Virus record (IMG/VR): IMGVR_UViG_3300025057_000023
Span: 1 to 36,542 of that record
Direction: 5' to 3' (one strand)
Origin: a virus
DNA length: 36,542 bases
Each line of letters starts with the position of its first letter. The first letter of the stretch is position 1. Positions 1-6,638 of this stretch are shown here, piece after piece. A program made the position numbers and the translations under genes. The notes beneath the pieces are model-generated. The model did no database searches and was not told where the DNA came from. It was given only the letters and a program-made list of their open reading frames with translations.

Positions 1-604
1 GCCAGTTTGTAATTGGTTTATCATTTCCATCATTCCAACCATTCGCCTTCCAAGATTCATATTTTAATGTTAAGTCTTGTAAATCTACATTCTTTTTTCG
101 ATATCTACCAAAGTCTAAAAATTCTTTGAGGGTAGGTATATTATTTACATTATTATCATTATTATCATTATTGTTAGTAGGTAAGGTTTGTTTACTTCTT
201 GTTTCTTTTTTGTTTACCAGTTGTAGTAGGGTTTGTTTACTTTGGTCTTGATATTGTTTATAATTATTAACAGTAATAAGTGTTAGAGCTTGTTTACCTT
301 TTCCTATTTTTTGCAACTTTAACATATTATCTTTCTCTAATAGTTTAAAAAACTTTGATACTGTTTTAGGAGTTGTTTTAAACATTTCCGACCATGTTCT
401 TAAACTGTTTGTTGATTGTCCTTTTTGTATCTCATACACCTCATAATTTCTTGTAAATTTGTTTGGTTTATGATTTACTTCAAACAGTATTATTATCCAC
501 CATTTTAAATATTTTTCATCTTCAAATATCCAATGGTTTTTAATTGACCTGTAAAGACTAATCCAACCAGTTTGATAATTTTCTTGGTATTCGTTTACTT
601 CCAT
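1..604 (-). CDS. Phage replication initiator, allele A (C-terminus cut by window edge)
   Basis: The ORF starts at the ATG at 604-602 and stays open to base 1, giving 201 codons without a stop. The N-terminus (about residues 13-105) begins GWISLYRSIKNHWIF and carries a tryptophan-rich stretch (KYLKWW) followed by a predicted winged helix (WSEMFKTTPKTVSKFFKLLE). This is the pattern of phage replisome-organiser proteins. A low-complexity Asn/Asp linker (about 145-160) leads into IPTLKEFLDFGRYRKKN and the motif YESWKANGWNDGNDKP, a DnaD-like C-terminal region common in replication proteins. This C-terminal part is identical to that of the protein at 35590-36153, whereas the N-domains are unrelated. 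It probably loads the helicase encoded at 34514-35587. The gene sits directly behind a structured RNA. Function is inferred from architecture. Confidence 0.75.
   Translation of the reverse strand, partial: MEVNEYQENYQTGWISLYRSIKNHWIFEDEKYLKWWIIILFEVNHKPNKFTRNYEVYEIQKGQSTNSLRTWSEMFKTTPKTVSKFFKLLEKDNMLKLQKIGKGKQALTLITVNNYKQYQDQSKQTLLQLVNKKETRSKQTLPTNNNDNNDNNVNNIPTLKEFLDFGRYRKKNVDLQDLTLKYESWKANGWNDGNDKPITNW
138..172. repeat. ATTATTATC-type microsatellite in the initiator linker
   Basis: A tandem run of ATTATTATC units lies inside the initiator gene and encodes an Asn/Asp-rich hinge between the N- and C-terminal domains. In the other allele (35590-36153) the hinge is a different repeat, so the two alleles diverge exactly here. 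Confidence 0.7.
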
Positions 605-615
605 ATTTTAAAACT

Positions 616-707
616 AAAAAAGCCCTGTAACTGTGTCGGGCGTCCTACTTCTCGACTTTGCTACAGAGCTTAGTTTAAATATTTTTGTGCTATTTGTAGG
701 ACGGCAC
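616..707 (-). ncRNA. Structured two-hairpin RNA with loop-loop pairing, allele A
   Basis: Read on the minus strand, the element has hairpin P1 (GTGC 707-704 with GCAC 690-687). A conserved A/U-rich linker containing ATATTTAAACTAAGCTC follows, then hairpin P2. The outer stem of P2 is GCTCTGTAGC (669-660) with GTTACAGGGC (631-622), ten pairs including G-U. Its inner stem is GTCGAG (656-651) with CCCGAC (640-635), with one A-C mismatch. A T6 tract (621-616) follows, so P2 can act as an intrinsic terminator. The P1 loop segment CGTCCTAC (703-696) is perfectly complementary to the P2 loop segment GTAGGACG (648-641), allowing eight loop-loop pairs. The initiator ATG is 11 nt beyond the T-tract and a -7 box is 5 nt before the first base. 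The copy at 36161-36252 supports each helix by covariation. Family unknown. Confidence 0.8.
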
Positions 708-712
708 TTTTA

Positions 713-720
713 CAAATATA
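713..720 (-). promoter_or_regulatory. Bacteroidetes-type -7 box TATATTTG driving the structured RNA
   Basis: The minus strand reads TATATTTG, a perfect TAnnTTTG. Transcription should begin a few bases downstream, at the first base of the structured RNA (about 707). There is no canonical TTTG -33 box; the 20-bp repeat at 726-745 occupies that position, which suggests control by a factor bound there. The same box precedes the second RNA copy. Confidence 0.6.
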
Positions 721-725
721 CTAAT

Positions 726-785
726 TTATATCTAAATGAATATAAAAACCGCTAATTTGTTGAAATTATATCTAAATGAATATAA
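726..785. repeat. Paired 20-bp palindromic repeats, 40-bp period, allele A
   Basis: TTATATCTAAATGAATATAA occurs at 726-745 and again at 766-785, start to start exactly 40 bp. The outer arms TTATAT/ATATAA are inverted repeats around an asymmetric core. The second unit ends two bases before the stop codon of the single-strand binding gene. In allele B the same pair keeps the 40-bp spacing but the core has the opposite orientation. Operator sites, initiator-binding iterons or an activator site for the adjacent promoter are all possible. Confidence 0.75.
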
Positions 786-787
786 TA

Positions 788-1150
788 CTAAAAAGGTAAA
801 TCATCATCTGCATCAGTTAAAGCGTGTGCATTTTCTACCACTTCTTTAGGTGTCATCTGTTGCCCTTCTTCACTTGCTTCAATCTTCCAACCCTTAAAGC
901 TTACAAAGTTCCTAGTAACACCTTCCTGATTAGTCCAGTCTCTACCTGCTATGTTTGCAGTACATACCACCGCTTGACCTTCTGAGTAATTATCTAAGAC
1001 AGTAACCCTATCATTGATAAATTCTACACCTATGTCTTGTGGGTAGTCTCCATCTGGTACTGTTATCACTACTGTTCTTTTTTGGAATTTATCTGATACC
1101 CTATTAGTATCTTCAATTCGCTTAACTGTTCCTTTTAATTCTACTATCAT
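788..1150 (-). CDS. DUF3127-type single-stranded DNA-binding protein
   Basis: The protein has 120 residues. It opens with an OB-fold-like region (MIVELKGTVKRIEDT) and contains NIAGRDWTNQEG and FVSFKGWKIE, hallmarks of the DUF3127 proteins found in Bacteroidetes and their phages. It ends DADDDLPF, the acidic Asp-Asp-Asp-Leu-Pro-Phe tip by which single-strand binding proteins recruit replication and repair partners. It should coat single-stranded DNA during phage replication. Its ATG overlaps the stop of the upstream gene (ATGA), so the two are translationally coupled. A second, slightly different copy starts the right end of the window, with Ser to Gly in EASEEG and Gln to Ser in WTNQEG. Downstream come the paired repeats and the structured RNA. 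Confidence 0.85.
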   Translation of the reverse strand: MIVELKGTVKRIEDTNRVSDKFQKRTVVITVPDGDYPQDIGVEFINDRVTVLDNYSEGQAVVCTANIAGRDWTNQEGVTRNFVSFKGWKIEASEEGQQMTPKEVVENAHALTDADDDLPF

Positions 1151-1584
1151 AATTTATTTATTTTGTTTTCTGCCATTATTTTTAAAGCCCTCATAAGGTC
1201 GGCAAAGTCTTTTGAAGCGTGTAAACTTTTGTATTCTTCTTCTGTAATGTTTGAGTTACTAATATGGTTAAAATGTTTAAAATCTTTACCACATCTTTTA
1301 CAATCTAAATAGCAATCTTTCAAATTATAAAATTCATTCATTAACTTAGGATCAACAGCCCTTCTTTTTGCGCTGTCCTTCTTCCACTCTTTTGTGATTT
1401 TTTGTTTAGTCTCATGGATTAAATCTGAATAGTAATCTGCTTTAGTTTTGTGATACTCTATATCTTTTACTACTAACTCTGGTTGTTCAGAATATTCTAA
1501 TGACCTTAAACATGATTGATAAAAAGAAAAATGTTTTCTAAATTTTAATTTATATCCATGTAAATCCCTGCTCAATGTTTCCAT
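1147..1584 (-). CDS. Early protein with a Cys-rich motif, function unknown
   Basis: The protein has 145 residues, is rich in Lys, and was not recognised. The middle contains CYLDCKRCGKDFKHFNH (about 92-108), whose cysteines and histidines could bind one zinc ion. The first half is likely helical (YHKTKADYYSDLIHETKQKI). It overlaps the single-strand binding gene by four bases (ATGA), which puts it in the replication operon. A DNA-linked role is plausible but is inferred from position only. Confidence 0.55.
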   Translation of the reverse strand: METLSRDLHGYKLKFRKHFSFYQSCLRSLEYSEQPELVVKDIEYHKTKADYYSDLIHETKQKITKEWKKDSAKRRAVDPKLMNEFYNLKDCYLDCKRCGKDFKHFNHISNSNITEEEYKSLHASKDFADLMRALKIMAENKINKL

Positions 1585-1586
1585 AA

Positions 1587-1835
1587 TTAATAAGGTTTTA
1601 TGTATTTAGTTAAATCTGTTCTTTCTTTTAGGTATTCAGTTTGCACTAAAAACGATTTTAAGCTATAATTAAGACATTTAAATTTATGCTCTGGTATAAA
1701 TGTATCACCGTCTAAAAATAAACCGCTTACAACCTTGCTAAAATCGTTTGGTAAAATCATGGCTGTATATCCATATTGCTCACTAAATCGAATTTCTCTA
1801 TCAATCTTTTCGTATGATTCTCTGTAGTAGCTCAT
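1587..1835 (-). CDS. Small early protein, function unknown
   Basis: This is an 82-residue protein beginning MSYYRESYEKID, with no motif I recognise. Its ATG overlaps the stop of the upstream gene by four bases (ATGA), and only two bases separate its stop from the next start. It is therefore a real member of the tightly packed early operon. No membrane segment or signal peptide is visible. Confidence 0.5.
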   Translation of the reverse strand: MSYYRESYEKIDREIRFSEQYGYTAMILPNDFSKVVSGLFLDGDTFIPEHKFKCLNYSLKSFLVQTEYLKERTDLTKYIKPY

Positions 1836-2212
1836 TTGTTTGGTTTTTTAAAATCTTCACTTTCATCTTCACCCATTGCACCAGCAGCATAAAACCCAGT
1901 TAATTTTAATACTGCTCTGCTCATTGCTCTTTTTTCTGCCATTGCTACAGGATAGGCATTCGTTGTATTCGCTGGTGATGATTCTCCAAAGGTTTCTATT
2001 TTCTCATCTCCCATAGTTGCAAAGGCTTGGATGATCACACATTTATTATCTGGTGAATTATACTCTAATGTGTAATTAATATTAATCTTTGCTTTTGCTT
2101 GAATCTTATCTATTCCAGCTCTTGTAATGATGGTATAAAATTTATGCTTAAATACATCATCAGGTGTTAATTCATATTGCTTGTACAGCTTTCCTAATTC
2201 TTCTCTGTTCAT
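1832..2212 (-). CDS. Conserved phage protein, possible single-strand annealing factor
   Basis: The protein has 126 residues. It begins MNREELGKLYKQYELTPDDVFKHKFYTI and carries VAMAEKRAMSRAVLKLTGFY near residues 88-107, then an acidic tail (GEDESEDFKK). The AEKRAxSRAVLKLTG signature recurs in phage proteins grouped with ERF/Rad52-like annealing proteins. It lies between the DnaA-like gene and the single-strand binding gene, as expected for recombination functions. A TACATTAG box at 2228-2235 lies just upstream. The assignment to annealing is inference from this signature and context; it could be another conserved early protein. Confidence 0.5.
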   Translation of the reverse strand: MNREELGKLYKQYELTPDDVFKHKFYTIITRAGIDKIQAKAKININYTLEYNSPDNKCVIIQAFATMGDEKIETFGESSPANTTNAYPVAMAEKRAMSRAVLKLTGFYAAGAMGEDESEDFKKPNK

Positions 2213-2255
2213 AACTTTAATTTTTTACTAATGTAATACAAATTATTTAATTAAA

Positions 2256-2690
2256 CTAGCCTTCTTTCATATTTTCTAAAAGAATTTGGTACTTGTCTCT
2301 TAACCCTACATAGTTAATTAAGATATCATTGTTTAGTGATTTAATACCATAAATAACTGTGGTGTGATCTATGGATAAAAGTTTACCAATATGCTGCAAG
2401 GTTAAACCTTCTTCTTCTCTTAAAAACTTTGCCATCATATTGCGACTTAATACCGCTTCTCTTAATCTAGATTTAGACAGTATGATACTTTTATCAATCT
2501 TGTTTATATCACTAACCACATCAGCAAGTACATCTACTTTGTATTCTTTTGGTATGATTGTACCACTTGGCTCTGGTGTAGATGATGAAATAAATCTAAT
2601 TAATCTAGGTGACCAGTTGTTTTTAGATAGTTCTTTTAATATGATGCTTCTTGCATCTTGTCTACTTCTTATCACTTGTGCGTTTGTCAT
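2256..2690 (-). CDS. DnaA domain IV-like DNA-binding protein
   Basis: The protein has 144 residues. Its second half (about 78-120) matches the DNA-binding domain IV of DnaA: a basic helix (LSRNMMAKFLREEEGLTLQ), then HIGKLLSIDHTTVIYGIKSL, a helix-turn-helix equivalent to the DnaA signature with DHTTV in place of DHSTV. The AAA+ ATPase domain of DnaA is absent, and the first 75 residues are not recognised. It may bind DnaA-box-like sites in the phage origin or recruit and block host DnaA. The gene overlaps the next upstream gene by four bases. Confidence 0.8.
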   Translation of the reverse strand: MTNAQVIRSRQDARSIILKELSKNNWSPRLIRFISSSTPEPSGTIIPKEYKVDVLADVVSDINKIDKSIILSKSRLREAVLSRNMMAKFLREEEGLTLQHIGKLLSIDHTTVIYGIKSLNNDILINYVGLRDKYQILLENMKEG

Positions 2691-2932
2691 TTAATTTGTC
2701 TTTTTAATTGTTCTATTGTTTCTTCTAATTCTTTAATCTTAAATCTTTCTGGTACTACCAATTCATCTACTAAACCTTCTATTAAGTTTTCAATATAACT
2801 AGCAAGCTCTTTAGGTTCTTTTAATAATGATGGGATAAAAGTATTATAAGCTTCAATACATTTAGTAGTTTTCATTCTTACAATATCTATCTGATCTTGT
2901 ACAGGTAGCTCTATAATCTTATTTGTTTTCAT
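2687..2932 (-). CDS. Small helical early protein, function unknown
   Basis: I chose the ATG at 2932 (81 residues, MKTNKIIELPVQ); a TTG three codons upstream is less likely. The C-terminus (RFKIKELEETIEQLKRQIK) is a predicted coiled coil and the remainder is mostly helical. The stop overlaps the DnaA-like gene start (ATGA) and the start overlaps the upstream gene by 14 bases. Not recognised. Confidence 0.5.
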   Translation of the reverse strand: MKTNKIIELPVQDQIDIVRMKTTKCIEAYNTFIPSLLKEPKELASYIENLIEGLVDELVVPERFKIKELEETIEQLKRQIK

Positions 2933-3143
2933 ACTTTTCAATTAATTTTAGCTTTGCATCTAATTCTAAAAGCTGGTTTAAATACTTACTTTGCCCTCGC
3001 TCACCATAAAGTAGTAAGGATCTTTTTTCTAACTTCTTAGGCTCTTTGGCTCTAAAGGTTATCATTTTACTCATATCTGTTTGTTTATGTTTTAAATGTT
3101 CAAGCTGTCCACTATCATACTGTAGTATTAAATCTTTATCCAT
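2919..3143 (-). CDS. Small basic early protein, function unknown
   Basis: This 74-residue, lysine-rich, probably helical protein begins MDKDLILQYDSGQLEHLKHK. No domain was recognised. It overlaps both neighbours by a few bases, as is usual in this operon. Confidence 0.5.
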   Translation of the reverse strand: MDKDLILQYDSGQLEHLKHKQTDMSKMITFRAKEPKKLEKRSLLLYGERGQSKYLNQLLELDAKLKLIEKYENK

Positions 3144-3273
3144 TATTTATTAATTTAAGCTGTTCACAATCTGCAACCGCTGTAAAGGTTGCTATGTTTA
3201 CCCTTTCCGAGTTTTCAATATTCACAGATTCAAACAACCTGTAAATGATTCTATCTAATAGTTCTTTTTTCAT
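3136..3273 (-). CDS. Short early ORF of 45 residues
   Basis: Translating the minus strand from the ATG at 3273-3271 gives MKKELLDRIIYRLFESVN, then about 27 more residues to a TAA at 3138-3136. It overlaps the next start by eight bases and begins three bases after the stop of the 48-residue ORF upstream. The perfect fit into the operon rhythm supports it as a gene. Function unknown. Confidence 0.5.
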   Translation of the reverse strand: MKKELLDRIIYRLFESVNIENSERVNIATFTAVADCEQLKLINNG

Positions 3274-3275
3274 AA

Positions 3276-3422
3276 TTACTCGATTAATCTTATTGATGAT
3301 CTTAATACTACCTGAGTAGTAAAATGTTTAAACCTAACTCTAACTAGACTACCTGATGGAGATATCTTTTCAACTATACCCCTGCCTAGTTCATTGTTAA
3401 ATACTATACTTCCTTCTTTCAT
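3276..3422 (-). CDS. Short early ORF of 48 residues, first gene of the early operon
   Basis: Translating from the ATG at 3422-3420 gives MKEGSIVFNNELGRGIVEKI, followed by SPSGSLVRVRFKHFTTQVVL and a TAA at 3278-3276. The alternating hydrophobic residues and glycines suggest a small beta-barrel. It is the first ORF after the promoter region at 3453-3484 and is followed directly by the 45-residue ORF. Function unknown. Confidence 0.55.
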   Translation of the reverse strand: MKEGSIVFNNELGRGIVEKISPSGSLVRVRFKHFTTQVVLRSSIRLIE

Positions 3423-3452
3423 AATTGTATTGTTTAATTGTTACCGTTGGTA

Positions 3453-3484
3453 CAAATGTAATACATTTTACCCAAAGTAATACA
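3453..3484 (-). promoter_or_regulatory. Probable early promoter with repeated GTAATACA words
   Basis: In the 91-bp gap between the last late gene and the first early gene, the minus strand has TACATTTG (3460-3453), a TAnnTTTG -7 box. A TTG lies 22 bp upstream (3485-3483). The word GTAATACA occurs twice on the plus strand (3458-3465 and 3477-3484), one copy overlapping the -7 box. The same word appears upstream of several other early genes, so it may be an operator. Confidence 0.5.
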
Positions 3485-3513
3485 ATCGAAAGTATTTTTT
3501 TTTGAAAAAAGTT

Positions 3514-4629
3514 TTATCTAGACTGTTTCTTATAGTCTATGAAGTAGTCAGTATGGCTTATTTCACCTGACTTTTTAGGTACTATTTGAATAGAATAACC
3601 AGAGTAAGAATCTCCAAAGTTATGTTGTACCCAGTTAGATGGTGGAGCAAATGACATGAAATTTCTGTAATCAAATTTCTTTGTTCTTTGGTAACCTATT
3701 TGGTGTAAATCTCCTTTTTCTAAGTGAATGTATTTAGATTTTATTTCGTAGAAGTCAATATAATCATTAATGAAATTTATTGTTTCTGGTTTTAAATGAA
3801 GCGGTAAACCTCTTTTCATTTGTTCATCATCTTTACCATGTGTAAGAATAAAACAATGATCCCCATAAATTCTATGCTCCATGAATCTAGTAAGAGTTTC
3901 AACTTCTACAAACTCACTATCATACATTAAATTTATAATCTTTTTAACAGCTATATTAACTAAATGCCCTAAATCTCCAGAGTGATTATCATTTGCACAC
4001 TTTCTAAGTATGATTCTATTAGTCATTCCAGAATCTGCAATATTCACTAATAAGTTTACTTTAGCGTCTACACAAGTTTCAAACACATCAGCGTTAGACA
4101 TATTCTGAGGTAATGAATGACCACCTCTAGTAGTTTGACCGTTATAGCCATCTTCGTTATCTCCTAAGTCATCTATTAATATTAAGTCAAACTTACCGTA
4201 TGTTGAATGTTCTTTTGAGATAGAATTAAACACTCTATCCATTGATTTATTATAAATCTTAGCATTATATTCGTACTGAAACAATCCTTTACCGTTTGGG
4301 TTTGGATTCATGCCAACATGAGCATCTGTTATAGTAACTTTACAGGCTAACTTGGTTTTAATGATAGTCTGCTCAATTATCCTTTTTTCACCAAAAACAT
4401 ATTTAGAAAGTAGCTTATCAAATCGCTCTTCAATGTTTTCTTGTTTGTCTCCGAAATTTGGATTCTGAAAATATAAGGATGCATCTTTAGTTTTTAGCCA
4501 ACCACTATGAACAGTTTTAGGATCTAAACCCATTGATTGAGACTGTTCTTTTATTGCTCTGTAATTATTTACTAAAGCAGCTTCATCAGGCTTTAGTCTC
4601 ATTCGGGTTGTCTTTCTCCCTTTTTCCAT
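3514..4629 (-). CDS. Calcineurin-like metallophosphoesterase
   Basis: The 371-residue protein has the metal-ligand series of the calcineurin-like superfamily: TDAHVG (D102, H104), LIDDLGDNED (G156, D157), ANDNHSGD (N215, H216), ILTHGKDD (H264) and GDLHQ (306-310). The first 60 residues are basic (MRLKPDEAALVNNYRAIKEQ) and may be a DNA-binding segment. The superfamily includes SbcD/Mre11-type nucleases and phosphatases, so DNA end processing, repair or nucleotide hydrolysis are all possible. It is the last gene of the late operon, after the structural genes. The fold is convincing; the substrate is not known. Confidence 0.75.
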   Translation of the reverse strand: MEKGRKTTRMRLKPDEAALVNNYRAIKEQSQSMGLDPKTVHSGWLKTKDASLYFQNPNFGDKQENIEERFDKLLSKYVFGEKRIIEQTIIKTKLACKVTITDAHVGMNPNPNGKGLFQYEYNAKIYNKSMDRVFNSISKEHSTYGKFDLILIDDLGDNEDGYNGQTTRGGHSLPQNMSNADVFETCVDAKVNLLVNIADSGMTNRIILRKCANDNHSGDLGHLVNIAVKKIINLMYDSEFVEVETLTRFMEHRIYGDHCFILTHGKDDEQMKRGLPLHLKPETINFINDYIDFYEIKSKYIHLEKGDLHQIGYQRTKKFDYRNFMSFAPPSNWVQHNFGDSYSGYSIQIVPKKSGEISHTDYFIDYKKQSR

Positions 4630-4658
4630 CTAATACATTTTATGCCCAATATACAAAA

Positions 4659-4982
4659 TTAATCATCATGTTCTATTACTATTTCTTTAATAACTGATAA
4701 AGATGATTTTAAACCCTCATTATCATCTGCTAAAACTTCCAATAGTGGCAGGATAACTTTAAAACTAGATACTAAAGATTGATTCTGTTTTCTAACTAAT
4801 TCTAATTGGGCTTGTACTGTTTTTAATTGACTTTGCAATAGTCTTATATCCTGTTCTTCTTTCTCTAATTTTTTTAAACCTATCTTGGTGAAATTAGCGT
4901 TTTTTTGTTTTAGAAAATCCCAAACATATTTAGCACCTAAAAAAGAGCTTGTTATGGTTAGTATTATCTCGCTTGATGTCAT
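4659..4982 (-). CDS. Small protein with N-terminal hydrophobic helix and coiled coil
   Basis: The protein has 107 residues. A hydrophobic stretch at about 4-24 (SEIILTITSSFLGAKYVWDF) could cross or touch the membrane. A coiled coil follows at about 38-75 (EKEEQDIRLLQSQLKTVQAQ) and then a mixed helical tail. Not recognised. The membrane-anchor plus coiled-coil layout is compatible with a lysis accessory or virion-associated protein, but nothing decides between them. Confidence 0.5.
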   Translation of the reverse strand: MTSSEIILTITSSFLGAKYVWDFLKQKNANFTKIGLKKLEKEEQDIRLLQSQLKTVQAQLELVRKQNQSLVSSFKVILPLLEVLADDNEGLKSSLSVIKEIVIEHDD

Positions 4983-5002
4983 TTTATTGTGTGATTAGTT
5001 TG

Positions 5003-5266
5003 TTACTTTTTAAAGTCTTGTAAGCGTTCAATAATTCTATCTTTTAATTCTTCTGCATTGTAGTTTAAGTCTTTAACTGGTACAGGGTTAATATCAGGTG
5101 CAAAGCTACCCTTAACATTACCATTCACTGTAAAAGTTAATTGTACATTTATTGTCATATCTACAGGGTTTACTTGTGATACTACTGGATTAATATCTAC
5201 ATTTATATCAGTAAATACAATGTTTCCCCATTGCTCTGTAAATTGAAAGTCTCCTTTTATTATCAT
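5003..5266 (-). CDS. Small beta-rich late protein
   Basis: The 87-residue protein has alternating hydrophobic strands (INVQLTFTVNGNVKGSF) and a charged C-terminal helix (ELKDRIIERLQDFKK). It overlaps the upstream structural gene by four bases. Probably a minor virion or tail component, inferred only from context and strand-rich composition. Confidence 0.45.
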   Translation of the reverse strand: MIIKGDFQFTEQWGNIVFTDINVDINPVVSQVNPVDMTINVQLTFTVNGNVKGSFAPDINPVPVKDLNYNAEELKDRIIERLQDFKK

Positions 5267-6618
5267 AATCCTAAATCTGTTAATGAATATATTCTAAATA
5301 ATATGGCTTTTCTACTTGTAAACCAGTTGGTGATTGCTATTGGTAAAGAAGCCAACAAATAAGCCGAATTACCAACTAATCTCGAACTACTCCATAAAGC
5401 CAAATAATTTGTCGGGTCTGAACCTTGCGCTAAATTGAATGGAGCATAGTTCAAATAATCTCTTCCCGTACTTCCAATAAAAGCCAAAGATGATAACTCA
5501 TTTATATTTGGTATTGTCCAATCCGAATAGCCCGCAAAAGTGTAAGGTACACCAGCCATATGGTCTGCTTGTGTTTGTTGAGGTTGCATTGTTCTTTTCC
5601 ATCCATGCACATTACCAGTTAATTGATTGTAAAAAGCCCAATCTATAACAACGTCTGATGTGTATGTTTGACCTCCTAAATCATCTGTGAATCGGTTTGT
5701 GTTTCCAAATGGATTTGTGTAGTCTAAGGTTGTAAAATCTGTTAATCTACCTCTTTGTGTTGCACCGTCATCATTTGCATAAAATGAAGTAGTGATTCCA
5801 GTTTTAATTGTGTTTGCTACATTTATAGGTGTTTGTGTGTTTGGTACTTCACCAATAAAAACAGATTCTGTATCTGTTACAGTTGTTACTGTTACAGGTG
5901 AATCATCAGCGTATCTTATTGTTATTGCCTTTGTTCCTTCTGCTTTTACATTAGTTATAGATGAACCGTTTACAGTTAATGTAGTATCTGATATTTCTAC
6001 TTCTGAACCGCTTACAGTTCCTATATCATTGTCTGCCGTATCGTGAACTGAAATATCTAAACTTCCACCGCTTGCAACGCTTTGAGAATCACCCCCGTTA
6101 ATTGTTACAGATACAGGGCTACATTCAGATGATGGTGGTGGTGCTACCCCATCCATAGGGATAATACAACTATCATAATTAAATACATCCCTAAACCTTA
6201 AATCAATATAACAGCCTGTATCTCTATCTTTAGTCTTATCTATAAAGGTTTCAATATTAAAATTTTTGTCTATCTCTAAACTAGAATAGTTAGTATCTTG
6301 AACCCAGTAAGAAACTAAATCTAAAGCACATTGAACCATTGAACTCTTTGCAGTTGCATATTCAGAGTACAGTAGTTCATCACCTCTATCTGTTGGTGCT
6401 TCTACCCTTGTAACAAACCAACATCTTAAAGTGTATGTAAATTCCTTTGTTTGTCCGCTAAAGGGTAAATCTTCAACAAACATCAAAGGGTATTTAAAAG
6501 ATGGTGTTTGATCGTGATCAACTATTTGCCATCTTTCCCCGTTTCCGAAGTTCTTTATCACATAGTGATTGTCTGCGAATTGCTTGTTTAGTGTTATTAG
6601 CTTTTTGTAACTTAGCAT
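5263..6618 (-). CDS. Virion protein with C-terminal DUF1566 (lectin-like) domain
   Basis: The protein has 451 residues in three parts. Residues 1-155 look like a phage structural domain. A Pro/Ser linker (VAPPPSSECSP) leads to a beta-rich repeat region with Ig-like character (about 165-260). The last 170 residues carry DUF1566 features: GWKRTMQPQQTQADHMAG, YSDWTIPNINELSSL, YLALWSSSRLVGNSAYLLAS and a final FRIYSL strand. DUF1566/Lcl domains have a C-type-lectin-like fold and often bind ligands on surfaces. The protein may therefore display a receptor- or glycan-binding module. The C-terminal DNA uses codons unlike its neighbours, suggesting acquisition. No reverse transcriptase is present. Confidence 0.65.
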   Translation of the reverse strand: MLSYKKLITLNKQFADNHYVIKNFGNGERWQIVDHDQTPSFKYPLMFVEDLPFSGQTKEFTYTLRCWFVTRVEAPTDRGDELLYSEYATAKSSMVQCALDLVSYWVQDTNYSSLEIDKNFNIETFIDKTKDRDTGCYIDLRFRDVFNYDSCIIPMDGVAPPPSSECSPVSVTINGGDSQSVASGGSLDISVHDTADNDIGTVSGSEVEISDTTLTVNGSSITNVKAEGTKAITIRYADDSPVTVTTVTDTESVFIGEVPNTQTPINVANTIKTGITTSFYANDDGATQRGRLTDFTTLDYTNPFGNTNRFTDDLGGQTYTSDVVIDWAFYNQLTGNVHGWKRTMQPQQTQADHMAGVPYTFAGYSDWTIPNINELSSLAFIGSTGRDYLNYAPFNLAQGSDPTNYLALWSSSRLVGNSAYLLASLPIAITNWFTSRKAILFRIYSLTDLGL

Positions 6619-6638
6619 AGTATTCTAATAGTTTTCTA

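Noticed and set aside
488-500. DnaA-box-like TTATCCACC as evidence of an origin
   Set aside because: It lies in a Trp-Trp-Ile-Ile codon run of the initiator, is single, has one mismatch to TTATCCACA and is absent from the other allele.
5263-5900. Diversity-generating retroelement acting on the DUF1566 domain
   Set aside because: The fold is right for a variable protein, but I found no reverse transcriptase gene and no template repeat in the window.
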